This document shows, in pieces, positions 25,524 to 34,440 of a stretch of DNA of 64,000 nucleotides. Below the pieces are notes generated by a model. It was not told the DNA's origin. It did not search any database and saw nothing but the letters and a program-made list of their open reading frames with translations. The stretch is taken from positions 124,001-188,000 of the forward strand of contig NZ_JAUSSR010000010.1 in the NCBI RefSeq assembly GCF_030812475.1, read 5' to 3'. Positions within the stretch are counted from its first letter, which is position 1; every line of letters starts with the position of its first letter. This stretch comes from Pseudomonas lini (GTDB lineage: Bacteria > Pseudomonadota > Gammaproteobacteria > Pseudomonadales > Pseudomonadaceae). Both the position numbers and the translations under genes were made by a program.

Positions 25524-26987
25524 GTGACCGAAGCTTTTATTGTCGTTCAAACCGCCGAGCAAGCCGTGGATCGGCTTGCGCTCTTGCACAATCGTGCAAC
25601 CACCGCGCTCAACCAGGCGCTCAAGCGTTACCTCAAGGATCGAGTCGAACCGGACGCCGAACAGCGTGCAATGTTTCGTTATCCCGAGCTGCGTCTGACC
25701 TACCACTGCCAGGGCGAAGTCCCGCAGACCACGCGCGCTTATGCCAAGGTTCAGTTGCCCGGCACCTACAGCGTCACCGTCACCCACCCGGCCGCTTTCC
25801 GCAAATACCTGCTGGAACAACTCGTGCCCCTGATGCACGACTTCACCGTGACCGTGGAAGTCGGCGTCAGCCAACAGAACATTCCTTATCCCTACGTGGT
25901 CGAGCAGGGCGATGAGTTGGCCGGCTCCGGCGTCACTGCCGCCGTGCTGGCGCGGGTCTTCCCCAGCACCGACCTGTCGGCCGCGACCGACGGCATCGCC
26001 GATGGCCTGTACGACTGGGAAAACACCGACCCGCTGCCGCTGGCGCTGTTCGATGCCGCGCGGGTGGATTTCTCCCTGCGTCGCCTGGTGCATTACACTG
26101 GCAGCGACTGGCGTCATGTACAGCCGTGGATTCTGCTGACCAACTACCACCGCTACGTCGACCAGTTCATCGTCCATGGCCTGGAGCAGCTGCGCAGTGA
26201 TCCGCGTTTCGTGCGCATGGTCTTGCCGGGCAACGTGATCATCGAAAAGAGCATGGACCACGGCGAAGCCTCGGCGATTGCCGCGGGTGTGGTCTGGCAC
26301 CGTTACCAGATGCCGGCCTACCACCTGATCGCCAGCGATGGCCACGGCGTGACCCTGGTGAACATCGGCGTAGGCCCGTCCAACGCCAAGAACATCACCG
26401 ACCACCTGGCCGTATTGCGCCCGCATTGCTGGCTGATGATCGGTCACTGCGGCGGCTTGCGTCAGTCCCAGACCATTGGCGACTACGTGCTGGCTCACGC
26501 CTACATGCGCCGTGACGGGATTCTGGACCGTGTGGTGCCGCCGAACATTCCGATTCCGGCCCTCGCCGAAGTGCAGATGGCCTTGCAGCAAGCCGCGGCG
26601 AATATCACGGGCGAGAAGGGCGACGAGCTGAAGAAACGCCTGCGCACCGGCACCGTCCTCACCTATGACGACCGCAACTGGGAATTGCGCTGGGCGCAGG
26701 AACGGCCGCTGATCAACCTGTCCCGCGCCGTGGCGGTGGACATGGAAAGCGGCACCATTGCGGCCCAGGGTTATCGCTTGCGGGTGCCATACGGCACGTT
26801 GCTCTGCGTGTCCGACAAACCGCTGCACAGCGAAATCAAGCTACCGGGTTCGGCTAACGCCTTCTATGAACGTGCGGTCAGCCAGCACCTGAAGATCGGC
26901 ATCGAGGCGGTGGATCTGTTGCGCACCGAGCTCAACTCGCTGCATTCGCGCAAATTGCGCAGCTTCGACGAGCCGCCGTTCCGCTGA
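25524..26987 (+). CDS. amn: AMP nucleosidase
   Basis: 487 residues if translation begins at GTG 25524 (GTG ACC GAA GCT), which fits the family length; ATG codons at 25488 and 25515 are in frame and cannot be excluded, and AGGA stands 8 bases before the GTG. The N-terminal domain is AMP-nucleosidase-specific. The C-terminal nucleoside phosphorylase-like domain contains HGVTLVNIGVGPSNAKNITD, LMIGHCGGLR and VAVDMESGTIAAQGYRLRVP. The reaction is AMP + H2O to adenine + ribose 5-phosphate. It is monocistronic, with a hairpin downstream. Confidence 0.93.
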   Translation: MTEAFIVVQTAEQAVDRLALLHNRATTALNQALKRYLKDRVEPDAEQRAMFRYPELRLTYHCQGEVPQTTRAYAKVQLPGTYSVTVTHPAAFRKYLLEQLVPLMHDFTVTVEVGVSQQNIPYPYVVEQGDELAGSGVTAAVLARVFPSTDLSAATDGIADGLYDWENTDPLPLALFDAARVDFSLRRLVHYTGSDWRHVQPWILLTNYHRYVDQFIVHGLEQLRSDPRFVRMVLPGNVIIEKSMDHGEASAIAAGVVWHRYQMPAYHLIASDGHGVTLVNIGVGPSNAKNITDHLAVLRPHCWLMIGHCGGLRQSQTIGDYVLAHAYMRRDGILDRVVPPNIPIPALAEVQMALQQAAANITGEKGDELKKRLRTGTVLTYDDRNWELRWAQERPLINLSRAVAVDMESGTIAAQGYRLRVPYGTLLCVSDKPLHSEIKLPGSANAFYERAVSQHLKIGIEAVDLLRTELNSLHSRKLRSFDEPPFR

Positions 26988-27011
26988 TAGCGCGTTGTCA
27001 TGGTCATTTGG

Positions 27012-27044
27012 CGGTCAGGGCACTAGCATTAGCAGCCCTGACCG
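27012..27044. terminator. Hairpin between amn and rluE
   Basis: Perfect 10-bp stem CGGTCAGGGC / GCCCTGACCG with a 13-base loop, 24 bases after the amn stop. There is no T-run, so it may act as a weak or Rho-assisted terminator or as a 3'-end stabiliser. Confidence 0.45.
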
Positions 27045-27062
27045 TTAGATGTTCACTTCGCC

Positions 27063-27707
27063 ATGTCCCGTCCGCCTCGTCCCGTTTCCCGTCGCCCTGG
27101 CGTGAAACCCACGCCATCTCCATCAGCCCCGCGCCGTGTCGCCAAGGTGCCGCCGGCCGAACCGAAGCTGATTCTGTTCAACAAGCCGTTTGATGTGCTG
27201 ACGCAATTCAGCGACGGCGAGGGGCGGGCAACGCTCAAGGATTTCATCGAGATTCCCGGGATCTACCCCGCAGGGCGGCTGGACCGCGACAGCGAAGGCC
27301 TGTTGTTACTGACCAACGACGGACAGCTGCAGGCGCGGATCGCCGACCCGAAACACAAGCTGGCCAAGACCTATTGGGTGCAGGTGGAAGGCGAGCCAAG
27401 CGCCGGGCAGTTGCAGCGTTTGCGCGACGGCGTCGAGTTGAACGACGGCATGACCTTGCCCGCTGAAGCGCGGCAGCTGGAAGAGCCGCAGTTATGGCCG
27501 CGCAATCCGCCGGTACGCTTTCGCAAGAGCGTGCCCACCAGCTGGATTGAGCTGGTGATACGCGAGGGGCGCAACCGTCAGGTACGCCGCATGACAGCGG
27601 CGGTCGGCTTGCCGACGTTGCGCCTGGTGCGGGTCAGGATCGGCGACTGGTCGATCGAAGGGCTCGATCAGGGCCAGTGGAAGGAAGTGCCGGCGCGTTT
27701 AAATTGA
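27063..27707 (+). CDS. rluE: 23S rRNA pseudouridine synthase, RluE type
   Basis: 214 residues. A basic, Pro-rich N-terminal tail (about 1-30) precedes the RsuA-family catalytic domain, with the active-site aspartate in PAGRLDRDSEGLLLLTNDG and the REGRNRQVRRMTAAVG motif. RluE modifies U2457 (E. coli numbering) of 23S rRNA. An S4 domain is absent, as expected for RluE. The 3' end overlaps the convergent DUF2788 gene by 9 bases. Confidence 0.9.
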   Translation: MSRPPRPVSRRPGVKPTPSPSAPRRVAKVPPAEPKLILFNKPFDVLTQFSDGEGRATLKDFIEIPGIYPAGRLDRDSEGLLLLTNDGQLQARIADPKHKLAKTYWVQVEGEPSAGQLQRLRDGVELNDGMTLPAEARQLEEPQLWPRNPPVRFRKSVPTSWIELVIREGRNRQVRRMTAAVGLPTLRLVRVRIGDWSIEGLDQGQWKEVPARLN

Positions 27708-27908
27708 GCCGGATTCGATCAGGCCGATGACCACGCTTTTGATCACGAACGCGGCCACGCCCAGGCCAAGCACAAAGAACAGGATGAACGAGCCAAAGCG
27801 TCCGGCCTTGGATTTTTTCGCCAGATCCCAGACGATGAAACCCATGAAAATGATCAGGATGCTGACCAGTCCGGTCATCATCCACTCTTCGAATACTGCA
27901 GGATCCAT
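27699..27908 (-). CDS. DUF2788 small membrane protein
   Basis: 69 residues with two hydrophobic helices (about 12-28, GLVSILIIFMGFIVWDLA, and 40-62, GSFILFFVLGLGVAAFVIKS) joined by a basic loop (KKSKAGR). Length and pattern fit DUF2788, a small inner-membrane family of unknown role. It is convergent with rluE, overlapping its last codons. Confidence 0.85.
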   Translation of the reverse strand: MDPAVFEEWMMTGLVSILIIFMGFIVWDLAKKSKAGRFGSFILFFVLGLGVAAFVIKSVVIGLIESGSI

Positions 27909-28028
27909 TGGACATCTCCAGTGCGGGCGGGGCTAAAAGGCGCTGGAGTATACGACATGGGGGAGGGGTGGTGGATTGACCTGCGGCAGTGTGTCGCAGC
28001 TATTCGTCGCCTTTGCCGGCCCCTTCGC

Positions 28029-28143
28029 TGTAGGAGCGAGCTTGCTCGCGAACAACCTGAGAACGCCGTGGGGTGTCAGGTCCACAGCGTTATCGTTGAC
28101 GACCATCGTCGGAACGCCGCCCGGAGCAAGCTCTCTCCCACAG
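28029..28143. repeat. REPIN with degenerate right half
   Basis: The left half is CTGTAGGAGCGAGCTTGCTC; the right half (CGGAGCAAGCTCTCTCCCAC) has accumulated changes. The spacer contains GTTATCGTTGACGACCATCG, also found in the two tandem arrays of this window. Confidence 0.8.
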
Positions 28144-28181
28144 GGTTCAGTGCCGATCACAATATCGTGAACGATACAGAA

Positions 28182-28211
28182 CCTGTGGGAGCGAGCTTGC
28201 CCGCGATGGCG
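28182..28211. repeat. Single REP half-site
   Basis: CCTGTGGGAGCGAGCTTGCC then CGCGATGGCG: an unpaired half-site touching the 3' end of the Lrp-type gene. Confidence 0.75.
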
Positions 28212-28214
28212 TCC

Positions 28215-28694
28215 TCAGCTACGCAGATGAGTCAAAGGTAATTCCGTACTATTGAGCACCTGATTCAACACAAAACTCGAGCGCACACTGGTCACCCCTT
28301 CAATCCGCGTCAGATGCCCCAGCAGCAGTTTCTGATAGTGATCCATATCCGGCACCACCACCTTGAGCTGGTAGTCCGCATCCATCCCCGTCACCAGGCT
28401 GCACTCCAGCACCTGAGGCAACGTCCGGATCGCTGCTTCGAAATTCTCGAACCGCTCCGGCGTATGCCGGTCCATGCCGATCAGTACATAAGCCGTCAGG
28501 CTCAGGCCGAGCATTTTTCGGTCCAGCAGCGCCACCTGACGGGAGATATAGCCGTCGTCTTCCAGTTGCTTGACCCGGCGCGAGCAAGGCGAGGGTGACA
28601 GGCCGATGCGTTCGGCCAGCTCCTGGTTGGAAATGCGCGCGTCGCGCTGCAATTCCGCCAAAATGCTCAGGTCGTATCGGTCGAGTTTGCTCAT
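28215..28694 (-). CDS. Lrp/AsnC-family regulator
   Basis: 159 residues from the ATG at 28694. The N-terminal winged helix-turn-helix is LDRYDLSILAELQRDARISN, then LAERIGLSPSPCSRRVKQLE; the C-terminal RAM/AsnC ligand domain follows (VLIGMDRHTPERF, CSLVTGMDADYQLKVVVPD). Such proteins sense amino acids and usually act on the divergent gene and on themselves. Here the divergent side has no protein gene for almost 600 bases, only a possible short transcript ending in a terminator. Confidence 0.92.
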   Translation of the reverse strand: MSKLDRYDLSILAELQRDARISNQELAERIGLSPSPCSRRVKQLEDDGYISRQVALLDRKMLGLSLTAYVLIGMDRHTPERFENFEAAIRTLPQVLECSLVTGMDADYQLKVVVPDMDHYQKLLLGHLTRIEGVTSVRSSFVLNQVLNSTELPLTHLRS

Positions 28695-28980
28695 CAATCA
28701 GGCCTTTGTCATATCAATTGCGGCAGATTATCTATCCAGGGTTAAAAATTGCGCAAGACATGTTTATTTGAGCAATCTTCGCAATCATCTGCCAAGGCCT
28801 CCAGCCTATTATTATTACCAGAATCACTGCTCGGACAAACAGTCCACAGCGGCTCGCCCAATCAGGCCAGCCGCGGTCGCCACCCCCACAGGGGATGAGC
28901 CGGCCCCCGAGCTGCACACTGTCCAGAAGACGGCGTGAGGTGAGCCGACGTCAAAAGCGTCGAGCACGGACGAAGTTCTC

Positions 28981-29015
28981 AAGGGGAGGCCGACGGGTCT
29001 CCCTTTTCTTTTGCG
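28981..29015 (+). terminator. Intrinsic terminator in the Lrp-DUF6515 intergenic region
   Basis: AAGGGGAG ... CTCCCTTTT followed by CTTTT. The stem pairs AAGGGGAG with CTCCCTTTT across the loop GCCGACGGGT. No gene ends just upstream on the plus strand, so it would terminate an unannotated RNA. Confidence 0.7.
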
Positions 29016-29040
29016 TGCCATTTACCTTCCGTCCCTCCCC

Positions 29041-29070
29041 CCTGTAGGAGCTGGCTTACCAGCGAAGGCG
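29041..29070. repeat. Single REP half-site (CTGGCTTACCAG class)
   Basis: CCTGTAGGAGCTGGCTTACC then AGCGAAGGCG, an unpaired half-site with one change from the GCTTGCCAGC consensus. Confidence 0.75.
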
Positions 29071-29288
29071 TCAGACCAGTCACCACAAGATCGTGCCCCC
29101 CTAATGAAATAACTACCCCCGCCGCACCGCAGCGAAAAGCGCCCTAAAGATCAATACAAATTCCCAAGGTACCCTCACCAGCAAGCCAGCAAGCCAGCAA
29201 ATAAGTCGCGTGACTGATAACCTGTCGCAGAACCGGCCGCTGCTTTCCCAGTCTCATGTACAGGCCCTGACCCGCAGTGAGGAAAAGC

Positions 29289-30311
29289 ATGAAGTCGCGC
29301 ATCTGGCGTTTGGCCGGGGTTGGTTTGCTGTGTGTCAGTGTTACCGCGCAATCGCTGGCCGATGAGCCGCAAAACCGTGGTCCCGACGGCGGGCAACGGG
29401 GTTCGGACGGCCATCAGGGCAACAATCAGGGCCGGGTCGGCAACAATCAGCCTAATCAGCAACAGAATCAGCCGCGTGGGCAAAGCAGCGACATCATTCG
29501 AGGCGACAACAGTCGTCAGTTCGAGCACAACGGCCAGAATCGAACAAACCGTCAGCCGCCCGACTACAACAGCCCGGTGCGGCCGCCACCACCGCCGCCG
29601 CAGCTACCGGCCAATGACCTGCCGATCCAGGGCCGGCCCGACAGCGTGCACCAGACCCGGCAACCGCAGCGCGGCTACTATCAGGGTGCTCCGCGGTACA
29701 ACGACAACAACCCGCATTGGCAAAATAACGCTCCGCGCCCCGATGAACGTCGCTGGCCCGGCCGGCCGGACGGACATGGCAACGGCTGGGGCCCGGGTCC
29801 GCAATATCGCCCTGGTCATGTGGTCGAACGCTTCCCGGACCGCGACTACCGGGTGCCTTATGGTGGTCGGGACTATTACTATTCCGGTGGCTATTGGTAT
29901 CGCCCGCAGGGGCCGCGTTATGTCGTGGTGCAACCGCCGCGCGGCATTCGTGTCAGCTACCTGCCCGATTACGCCCGTGAAGTGTGGATCGGCGGTGCGC
30001 TGCTGTTTTTGGCGGCCGGTTCCTACTACGCCTATCAGGAAACCACCCAGGATTACGTGGTGGTCGAACCACCTGTGCAGCCGCAACCGCAACCGGTCAG
30101 CAATGGTTACGACGTGGAGGCCTATCCCGCCAACGGCCAGTCGCCGGAACAGGTCAACCAGGACGGTTACGAGTGCTACCAATACGCGGTGCAGCAAAGT
30201 GGCTTCAATCCCCGGACGGCCACCTACCAACCGGACCCTTCGGTGGTGCAAGACTACCGCCAGGCACAAGGCAATTGCCTCAGCAGCCGCGGTTATCAGG
30301 TCAATTACTGA
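29289..30311 (+). CDS. DUF6515-type exported low-complexity protein
   Basis: 340 residues; ATG at 29289 with RBS GAGGAA. Signal peptide 1-24 (VGLLCVSVTAQSLA). Residues 25-180 are low complexity: Asn/Gln/Gly-rich (NNQGRVGNNQPNQQQNQPRG), then poly-Pro (PPPPPPQLP) and Arg/Pro/Gly-rich. At about 205-260 a Tyr-rich segment (GRDYYYSGGYWYRPQGPRYV) leads into a single hydrophobic helix (WIGGALLFLAAGSYYAY). The C-terminal part, DGYECYQYAVQQSGFNP, contains conserved cysteines. It is probably an envelope protein with a disordered periplasmic region. Function unknown. The stop overlaps the convergent cation transporter by 7 bases. Confidence 0.75.
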   Translation: MKSRIWRLAGVGLLCVSVTAQSLADEPQNRGPDGGQRGSDGHQGNNQGRVGNNQPNQQQNQPRGQSSDIIRGDNSRQFEHNGQNRTNRQPPDYNSPVRPPPPPPQLPANDLPIQGRPDSVHQTRQPQRGYYQGAPRYNDNNPHWQNNAPRPDERRWPGRPDGHGNGWGPGPQYRPGHVVERFPDRDYRVPYGGRDYYYSGGYWYRPQGPRYVVVQPPRGIRVSYLPDYAREVWIGGALLFLAAGSYYAYQETTQDYVVVEPPVQPQPQPVSNGYDVEAYPANGQSPEQVNQDGYECYQYAVQQSGFNPRTATYQPDPSVVQDYRQAQGNCLSSRGYQVNY

Positions 30312-31201
30312 GCCCTGGCTGTCAGCACCACTTCCTGCGGGTCGGCGTGCACCAGCACTTCGGCTCGCGGATAAGCCGCGTGAATTGCATCGGCGGCTTG
30401 ATCACTGATGCCGTGGGCGACTGACAGTGTCAACTCGCCCGGCAATTCCAGATGCAATTGTACAAACCACTGGTTACCGGACACTCGTGTGCGCAGGTCA
30501 TGCGCACCCAAAACACCCGGCACGCTGCAAGCCAGTTCGAGCATGTGCTGGCTGACATCCGGCGGCAGTTCCTCATCCATCAGCACTGTAAAACTTTCCC
30601 GGGCGATCTTGACCGCGCTCCAGAAAATGTAGGCGGCGATACCCAGGCCGAACCAGGGGTCAACCTGATGCCAGCCAAACCCGGCCAGCACCAATGCCAC
30701 CAGAATGCTGCCGTTGAGCAACAGGTCAGAGCGGTAATGCAGGGAGTCGGCACGCACCGCGTTGGAACCGGTGGCCTTGACCACCCGATGTTGCAGCATC
30801 AGCAGCGCCAGGGTCAGCGCCAGGGAAAACACGATAACCCCGATGCTGATCCACGGCGCGCCCACCGGTTCCGGATGTTTCAAGCGGTCGACGGCCTGCA
30901 AGGCAATCAGCACCGCGCTACCGCCGATGAACAGCGCCTGTGCCATCCCCGCCAGCGACTCGGCCTTGCCATGCCCGTATCGATGATCCTCATCGGCGGG
31001 TCGCAAGGCGTAGTGCACGGCCAGCAGATTGAGCAACGAAGTGACACCGTCAAGTGCCGAGTCGGTCAGCCCGGCGAGCATGCTCACTGAACCGCTCAAC
31101 CACCAGGCGATGGCCTTGGCGACCATCAACGTACAGGCCACCGCCACCGAGGCACGGGTCGCCAGCCTTAGCAGGCGGGCGTGTTCGGAGCTGGAGATCA
31201 T
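30305..31201 (-). CDS. Cation diffusion facilitator transporter
   Basis: 298 residues from the ATG at 31201; a TTG 7 codons upstream is less likely. Six membrane helices in the first 205 residues. Metal-binding aspartates are in LTDSALDGVTSL and SLHYRSDLLLN, with DEDHRYGHGKAESLAG before helix 3, the FieF/CDF signature. A cytoplasmic C-terminal domain follows. It exports Fe2+, Zn2+ or related divalent ions by proton antiport. The gene for a small lipoprotein lies upstream on the same strand with a 30-base gap. Confidence 0.9.
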   Translation of the reverse strand: MISSSEHARLLRLATRASVAVACTLMVAKAIAWWLSGSVSMLAGLTDSALDGVTSLLNLLAVHYALRPADEDHRYGHGKAESLAGMAQALFIGGSAVLIALQAVDRLKHPEPVGAPWISIGVIVFSLALTLALLMLQHRVVKATGSNAVRADSLHYRSDLLLNGSILVALVLAGFGWHQVDPWFGLGIAAYIFWSAVKIARESFTVLMDEELPPDVSQHMLELACSVPGVLGAHDLRTRVSGNQWFVQLHLELPGELTLSVAHGISDQAADAIHAAYPRAEVLVHADPQEVVLTARAQ

Positions 31202-31231
31202 AGGTGCGGCGTGTCCTTTCAATGCGCGAAT

Positions 31232-31651
31232 TTACGCGGCGGGTTGCAGGCCGAACATCGCCAATTGCTGCGCGCTGCCCTTGTGCTGGATCAGACGCGG
31301 GTCGTCCAGCGGGAAGCTGCGGCCCAGTTCGGTTTCGAGAATGGTCTGCAACTTGTGGTTATCGACCTTGCCGTCGGCACCGATGGCTTCCTGGAGTTTT
31401 TCCGGGGCCACTTGGGCGGTCTTGCCTGGCTCGAAATAAATCGCGCCGGTGGCGAAGTCAACGGCAAAGGCGATCAGGCCGGGGATGATGTAGAACAGCA
31501 GGCCCACGGCATCCAGCGCGGCGATGGCCGGGTCGATCTTGCCGTCGATCTGGCCACGACGGTCAGGGTAGAAAATCGAACCGCAGGCGGTGACCTGGGT
31601 CAGCAACGTCGCGATCAGTACACCGCCAATCAAGCGAAAGGGAGCACGCAT
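31232..31651 (-). CDS. Small lipoprotein of unknown function
   Basis: 139 residues from the ATG at 31651 (RBS AGGAG). Lipobox VTAC with Cys23. After GSIFYPDRRGQIDGKIDPAI comes a hydrophobic segment (LDAVGLLFYIIPGLIAFAVD), then a soluble tail (LQEAIGADGKVDNHKLQTIL). A lipoprotein that also carries a membrane-like helix is unusual. It precedes the CDF transporter on the same strand, so co-expression is likely, but a role in metal export is only a guess from position. Confidence 0.75.
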   Translation of the reverse strand: MRAPFRLIGGVLIATLLTQVTACGSIFYPDRRGQIDGKIDPAIAALDAVGLLFYIIPGLIAFAVDFATGAIYFEPGKTAQVAPEKLQEAIGADGKVDNHKLQTILETELGRSFPLDDPRLIQHKGSAQQLAMFGLQPAA

Positions 31652-31761
31652 AAGGAAATCTCCTGGGTAATTACACAACGAAAAGGCGCCTATATGAATT
31701 AGGACCCTGATAAACGCCGGGCAGTTCGCCGTTATACTCGGCCCTCTGTTTGGGAGCCAGC

Positions 31762-34284
31762 ATGATTTCTTTGCCGATCGATGAAGTTTTACCCGCCCTG
31801 CGTGAAGCCTTGGCTACACGCCACGAAGCCGTGCTCGAAGCACCGCCCGGTGCCGGTAAGACCACCCGCGTGCCCCTGGCCTTGCTCAACGAGCCCTGGC
31901 TGGCCGGGCAGACCATCCTGATGCTCGAACCGCGTCGGTTGGCCGCGCGGGCGGCGGCGGAGCGGCTGGCCAGTGAGCTGGGTGAGAAAGTCGGTGAAAC
32001 CGTCGGTTATCGTATTCGGCTGGACAGCAAAGTCGGGCCCAAGACCCGCATTGAAGTGGTCACTGAAGGCATTCTGACCCGCCGTTTGCAAGACGATCCG
32101 GCGCTTGAAGGCGTGGGCTTGCTGATCTTCGACGAATTCCACGAGCGCAGTCTCGATGCCGATCTGGCGTTGGCCCTGAGCCTGAATGGCCGGGAATTGT
32201 TTCGCGACGATCAGCCGCTGAAGATCCTCTTGATGTCGGCCACCCTGGAAGGCGAACGCCTGGCCGGACTGCTCGATGACGCGCCGATCCTGCGCAGCGA
32301 AGGCCGCATGTACCCGGTGGCGATGCGCTGGGGGCGGCCGTTCCAGCCCGGTGAATTCATCGAGCCACGCCTGGTGCAAACCATTCTCGATGCCTTGAAC
32401 GATGAAACCGGCAGTGTGCTGGTGTTTCTGCCGGGCCAGGCGGAAATCCGTCGAGTGCATCAGCAACTGGCCGATGCGCTGGGTGAGAGCACGCAGGTGT
32501 TGCTCTGCCCATTGCACGGTGAACTGGACCTGGCGGCCCAGCGCGCTGCAATCGATCCCGCCCCCGCAGGCCAACGCAAGGTGGTACTGGCGACCAACAT
32601 CGCCGAGACCAGCCTGACCATCGACGGCGTGCGCGTGGTGATCGATGCCGGGCTGGCGCGGGTGCCGCGTTTCGATCCCGGCAGCGGCATGACCCGGCTC
32701 GACACCCAGCGCATCTCCCGTGCCAGCGCCACGCAACGCGCCGGCCGGGCAGGGCGGTTGGAGCCGGGGGTGTGTTATCGGTTGTGGTCGCAGGATCAGC
32801 ATGAACAATTGGCGGCCTATGCCAGTGCGGAAATTCTCTCGGCGGACCTCGCCGGCCTGGCCTTGCAACTGGGTCGTTGGGGCGTGGCACCGGGGCAGCT
32901 GGTGTGGCTCGATGTGCCGCCGGCCGCCGCTTATGCCCAGGCTCAGGATTTGCTTGAGCGCCTGGGCGCCCTCGACGGAGAAGCCCTGACCCGTCACGGC
33001 CAGGCCATGGCCGAACTGCCGGCGCATCCGCGCATCGCGCATTTGCTGTTGCGCGGTCAGGCACTCGGCCTGGCGGACATGGCGTGCGATGTCGCGGCAC
33101 TGCTCGGCGAGCGGGATATCTTGCGCGGCGCCGGGGCGGATCTGCACAGCCGGTTGGCGCTGTTGTCCGGCGAAGAACGCGCCGCACGCGGCGCCCAGGG
33201 CGGGGTGCAACGGGCCCGGCAACTGGCGCGGCAGTATCGCGGTTACCTGCGGGGCAAAGCAGCGGAGCCGGTCAGCGATCCGGACCATCCGCGCTGGCTT
33301 GGCGCGCTGCTGGCGCTGGCTTATCCCGACCGCGTCGCTCAACAGCGTCGTGCTGGCGGCGCCGAGTATCGCTTGGCCAACGGTCGCGCCGCATTGTTCG
33401 CTGAAGCAGACAGCCTGATGAAGCAACCGTGGCTGGTGATCGCCGATCTCGGAAGTCGTCAGGGCCAGCGTGAGGAGCGGATTTACCTGGCGGCAGATTT
33501 CGATCCGGCGCTGTTCGATTCGGTGCTGGCCGAGCAGGTGCGTTGCGTCGATCAGCTTGATTGGGACGAGCGCGAAGGCGTGTTGCGCGCCGAGCGACAG
33601 CGCAAGGTCGGTGAATTGATCCTCAGCCGTGAACCGCTGACCGGTCTCGATGAAACCGCTCGCAGCCAGGCGCTGGTGAATCTGGTGCGACGTAAAGGTC
33701 TGGAGCTGTTGCCGTGGACGCCGGAGCTGCGGCAGTGGCAAGCGCGGGTGGAGCTGCTTCGTCAGCAGGAGATCCAGAATAGCCAGACCTGCAGTAAATG
33801 GCCTGATCTGAGCGATGCAAACCTGCTGGCAACCCTTGAGGAATGGCTCTCGCCGTACTTGGGCAAGGTCACCAGGCTCAGTCACTTCAGCCAGTTGGAT
33901 CTGTCTTCGATAGTCAGGAATCTGCTCCCTTGGCCGCTTCCGCAGGAATTGGAAGCCCAAGCACCGCAGACGATCCAGGTGCCGTCCGGTTCGAGCATTC
34001 GTGTCGACTATTCGCAGTACCCTCCTGTTCTCGCAGTGAGACTTCAAGAGCTGTTTGGCCTGTCTGAAACACCTCGTATTGCTCAAGGCAAGCAGTTGCT
34101 CACGTTACATCTCTTGTCACCAGCTCGGAGGCCAGTGCAGGTCACTCAGGATCTGGCCAATTTCTGGCGGAGTACCTATGCGGAGGTGAAGAAGGATCTC
34201 AAAGGGAGATACCCCAAGCACTACTGGCCAGATGACCCTCTAGTTGCCGAGGCCACGGCCCGAGCCAAGCCAAGAAAGAGCTGA
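31762..34284 (+). CDS. hrpB: ATP-dependent helicase HrpB
   Basis: 840 residues from the ATG at 31762. DEAH-box helicase: Walker A APPGAGKTTR (GAGKT at 30-34), FDEFHERS (DEFH box), MSATLEG, then TNIAETSLTIDGV and QRAGRAGRLEPG. The HrpB-specific C-terminal domain ends KGRYPKHYWPDDPL. Its physiological role is unclear; relatives act on RNA or in DNA transactions. Odd point: from about 33,770 to the stop the codon usage changes (AGG, AGA, CTC, TCA, CCT become common) while the protein sequence stays HrpB-like, suggesting the 3' part was replaced by recombination together with the foreign gene that follows. Confidence 0.95.
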   Translation: MISLPIDEVLPALREALATRHEAVLEAPPGAGKTTRVPLALLNEPWLAGQTILMLEPRRLAARAAAERLASELGEKVGETVGYRIRLDSKVGPKTRIEVVTEGILTRRLQDDPALEGVGLLIFDEFHERSLDADLALALSLNGRELFRDDQPLKILLMSATLEGERLAGLLDDAPILRSEGRMYPVAMRWGRPFQPGEFIEPRLVQTILDALNDETGSVLVFLPGQAEIRRVHQQLADALGESTQVLLCPLHGELDLAAQRAAIDPAPAGQRKVVLATNIAETSLTIDGVRVVIDAGLARVPRFDPGSGMTRLDTQRISRASATQRAGRAGRLEPGVCYRLWSQDQHEQLAAYASAEILSADLAGLALQLGRWGVAPGQLVWLDVPPAAAYAQAQDLLERLGALDGEALTRHGQAMAELPAHPRIAHLLLRGQALGLADMACDVAALLGERDILRGAGADLHSRLALLSGEERAARGAQGGVQRARQLARQYRGYLRGKAAEPVSDPDHPRWLGALLALAYPDRVAQQRRAGGAEYRLANGRAALFAEADSLMKQPWLVIADLGSRQGQREERIYLAADFDPALFDSVLAEQVRCVDQLDWDEREGVLRAERQRKVGELILSREPLTGLDETARSQALVNLVRRKGLELLPWTPELRQWQARVELLRQQEIQNSQTCSKWPDLSDANLLATLEEWLSPYLGKVTRLSHFSQLDLSSIVRNLLPWPLPQELEAQAPQTIQVPSGSSIRVDYSQYPPVLAVRLQELFGLSETPRIAQGKQLLTLHLLSPARRPVQVTQDLANFWRSTYAEVKKDLKGRYPKHYWPDDPLVAEATARAKPRKS

Positions 34285-34440
34285 TTTTTTTCAGGATTGT
34301 GCTGCAGTCACCCTATCGCGAAAAGTGGAATATGATGGCACCGCTCCGCCGTTGGTGGCGGACAGGGGCCCCTCTTCTGCAGTCTGGTAACTGTGGCTTG
34401 GATCCGGGCACGCCATAGACATACAGCTACGGGATGTTTA
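34285..34440 (+). other. Spacer with hairpin and short direct repeats after hrpB
   Basis: 156 bases without a gene. It holds a 6-bp hairpin TCCGCC/GGCGGA at 34345-34362, the palindrome AGGGGCCCCT at 34365-34374, and a direct repeat CTGCAGTC in TGCTGCAGTCACC and again in TTCTGCAGTCTGG about 80 bases later. It could contain the promoter of the next gene (TATGAT near 34331) or the scar of an insertion. No ribosome-binding site of good quality precedes the ATG at 34441. Confidence 0.4.

Larger units (their letters stand above)
28698..29288. other. 591-base intergenic region, possible Lrp-controlled short RNA
   Basis: After the Lrp-type start there are A/T-rich tracts (about 28730-28820, including GTTTATTTGAGCAATCTTCG and TATTATTATTACC) that look like Lrp sites and a -10 region. 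G/C-rich sequence follows to an intrinsic terminator at about 28981-29015, then a single REP half-site at 29041-29070, then unremarkable sequence up to the DUF6515 start. No convincing protein gene lies here. The promoter-like A/T region and terminator suggest a short plus-strand RNA or leader. Confidence 0.45.

Noticed and set aside
28895..29047. An Arg-rich 50-codon frame downstream of the Lrp-type gene
   Set aside because: It runs through the intrinsic terminator at 28,981-29,015, and the only SD-like sequence (AGGGG) touches the ATG without spacing.
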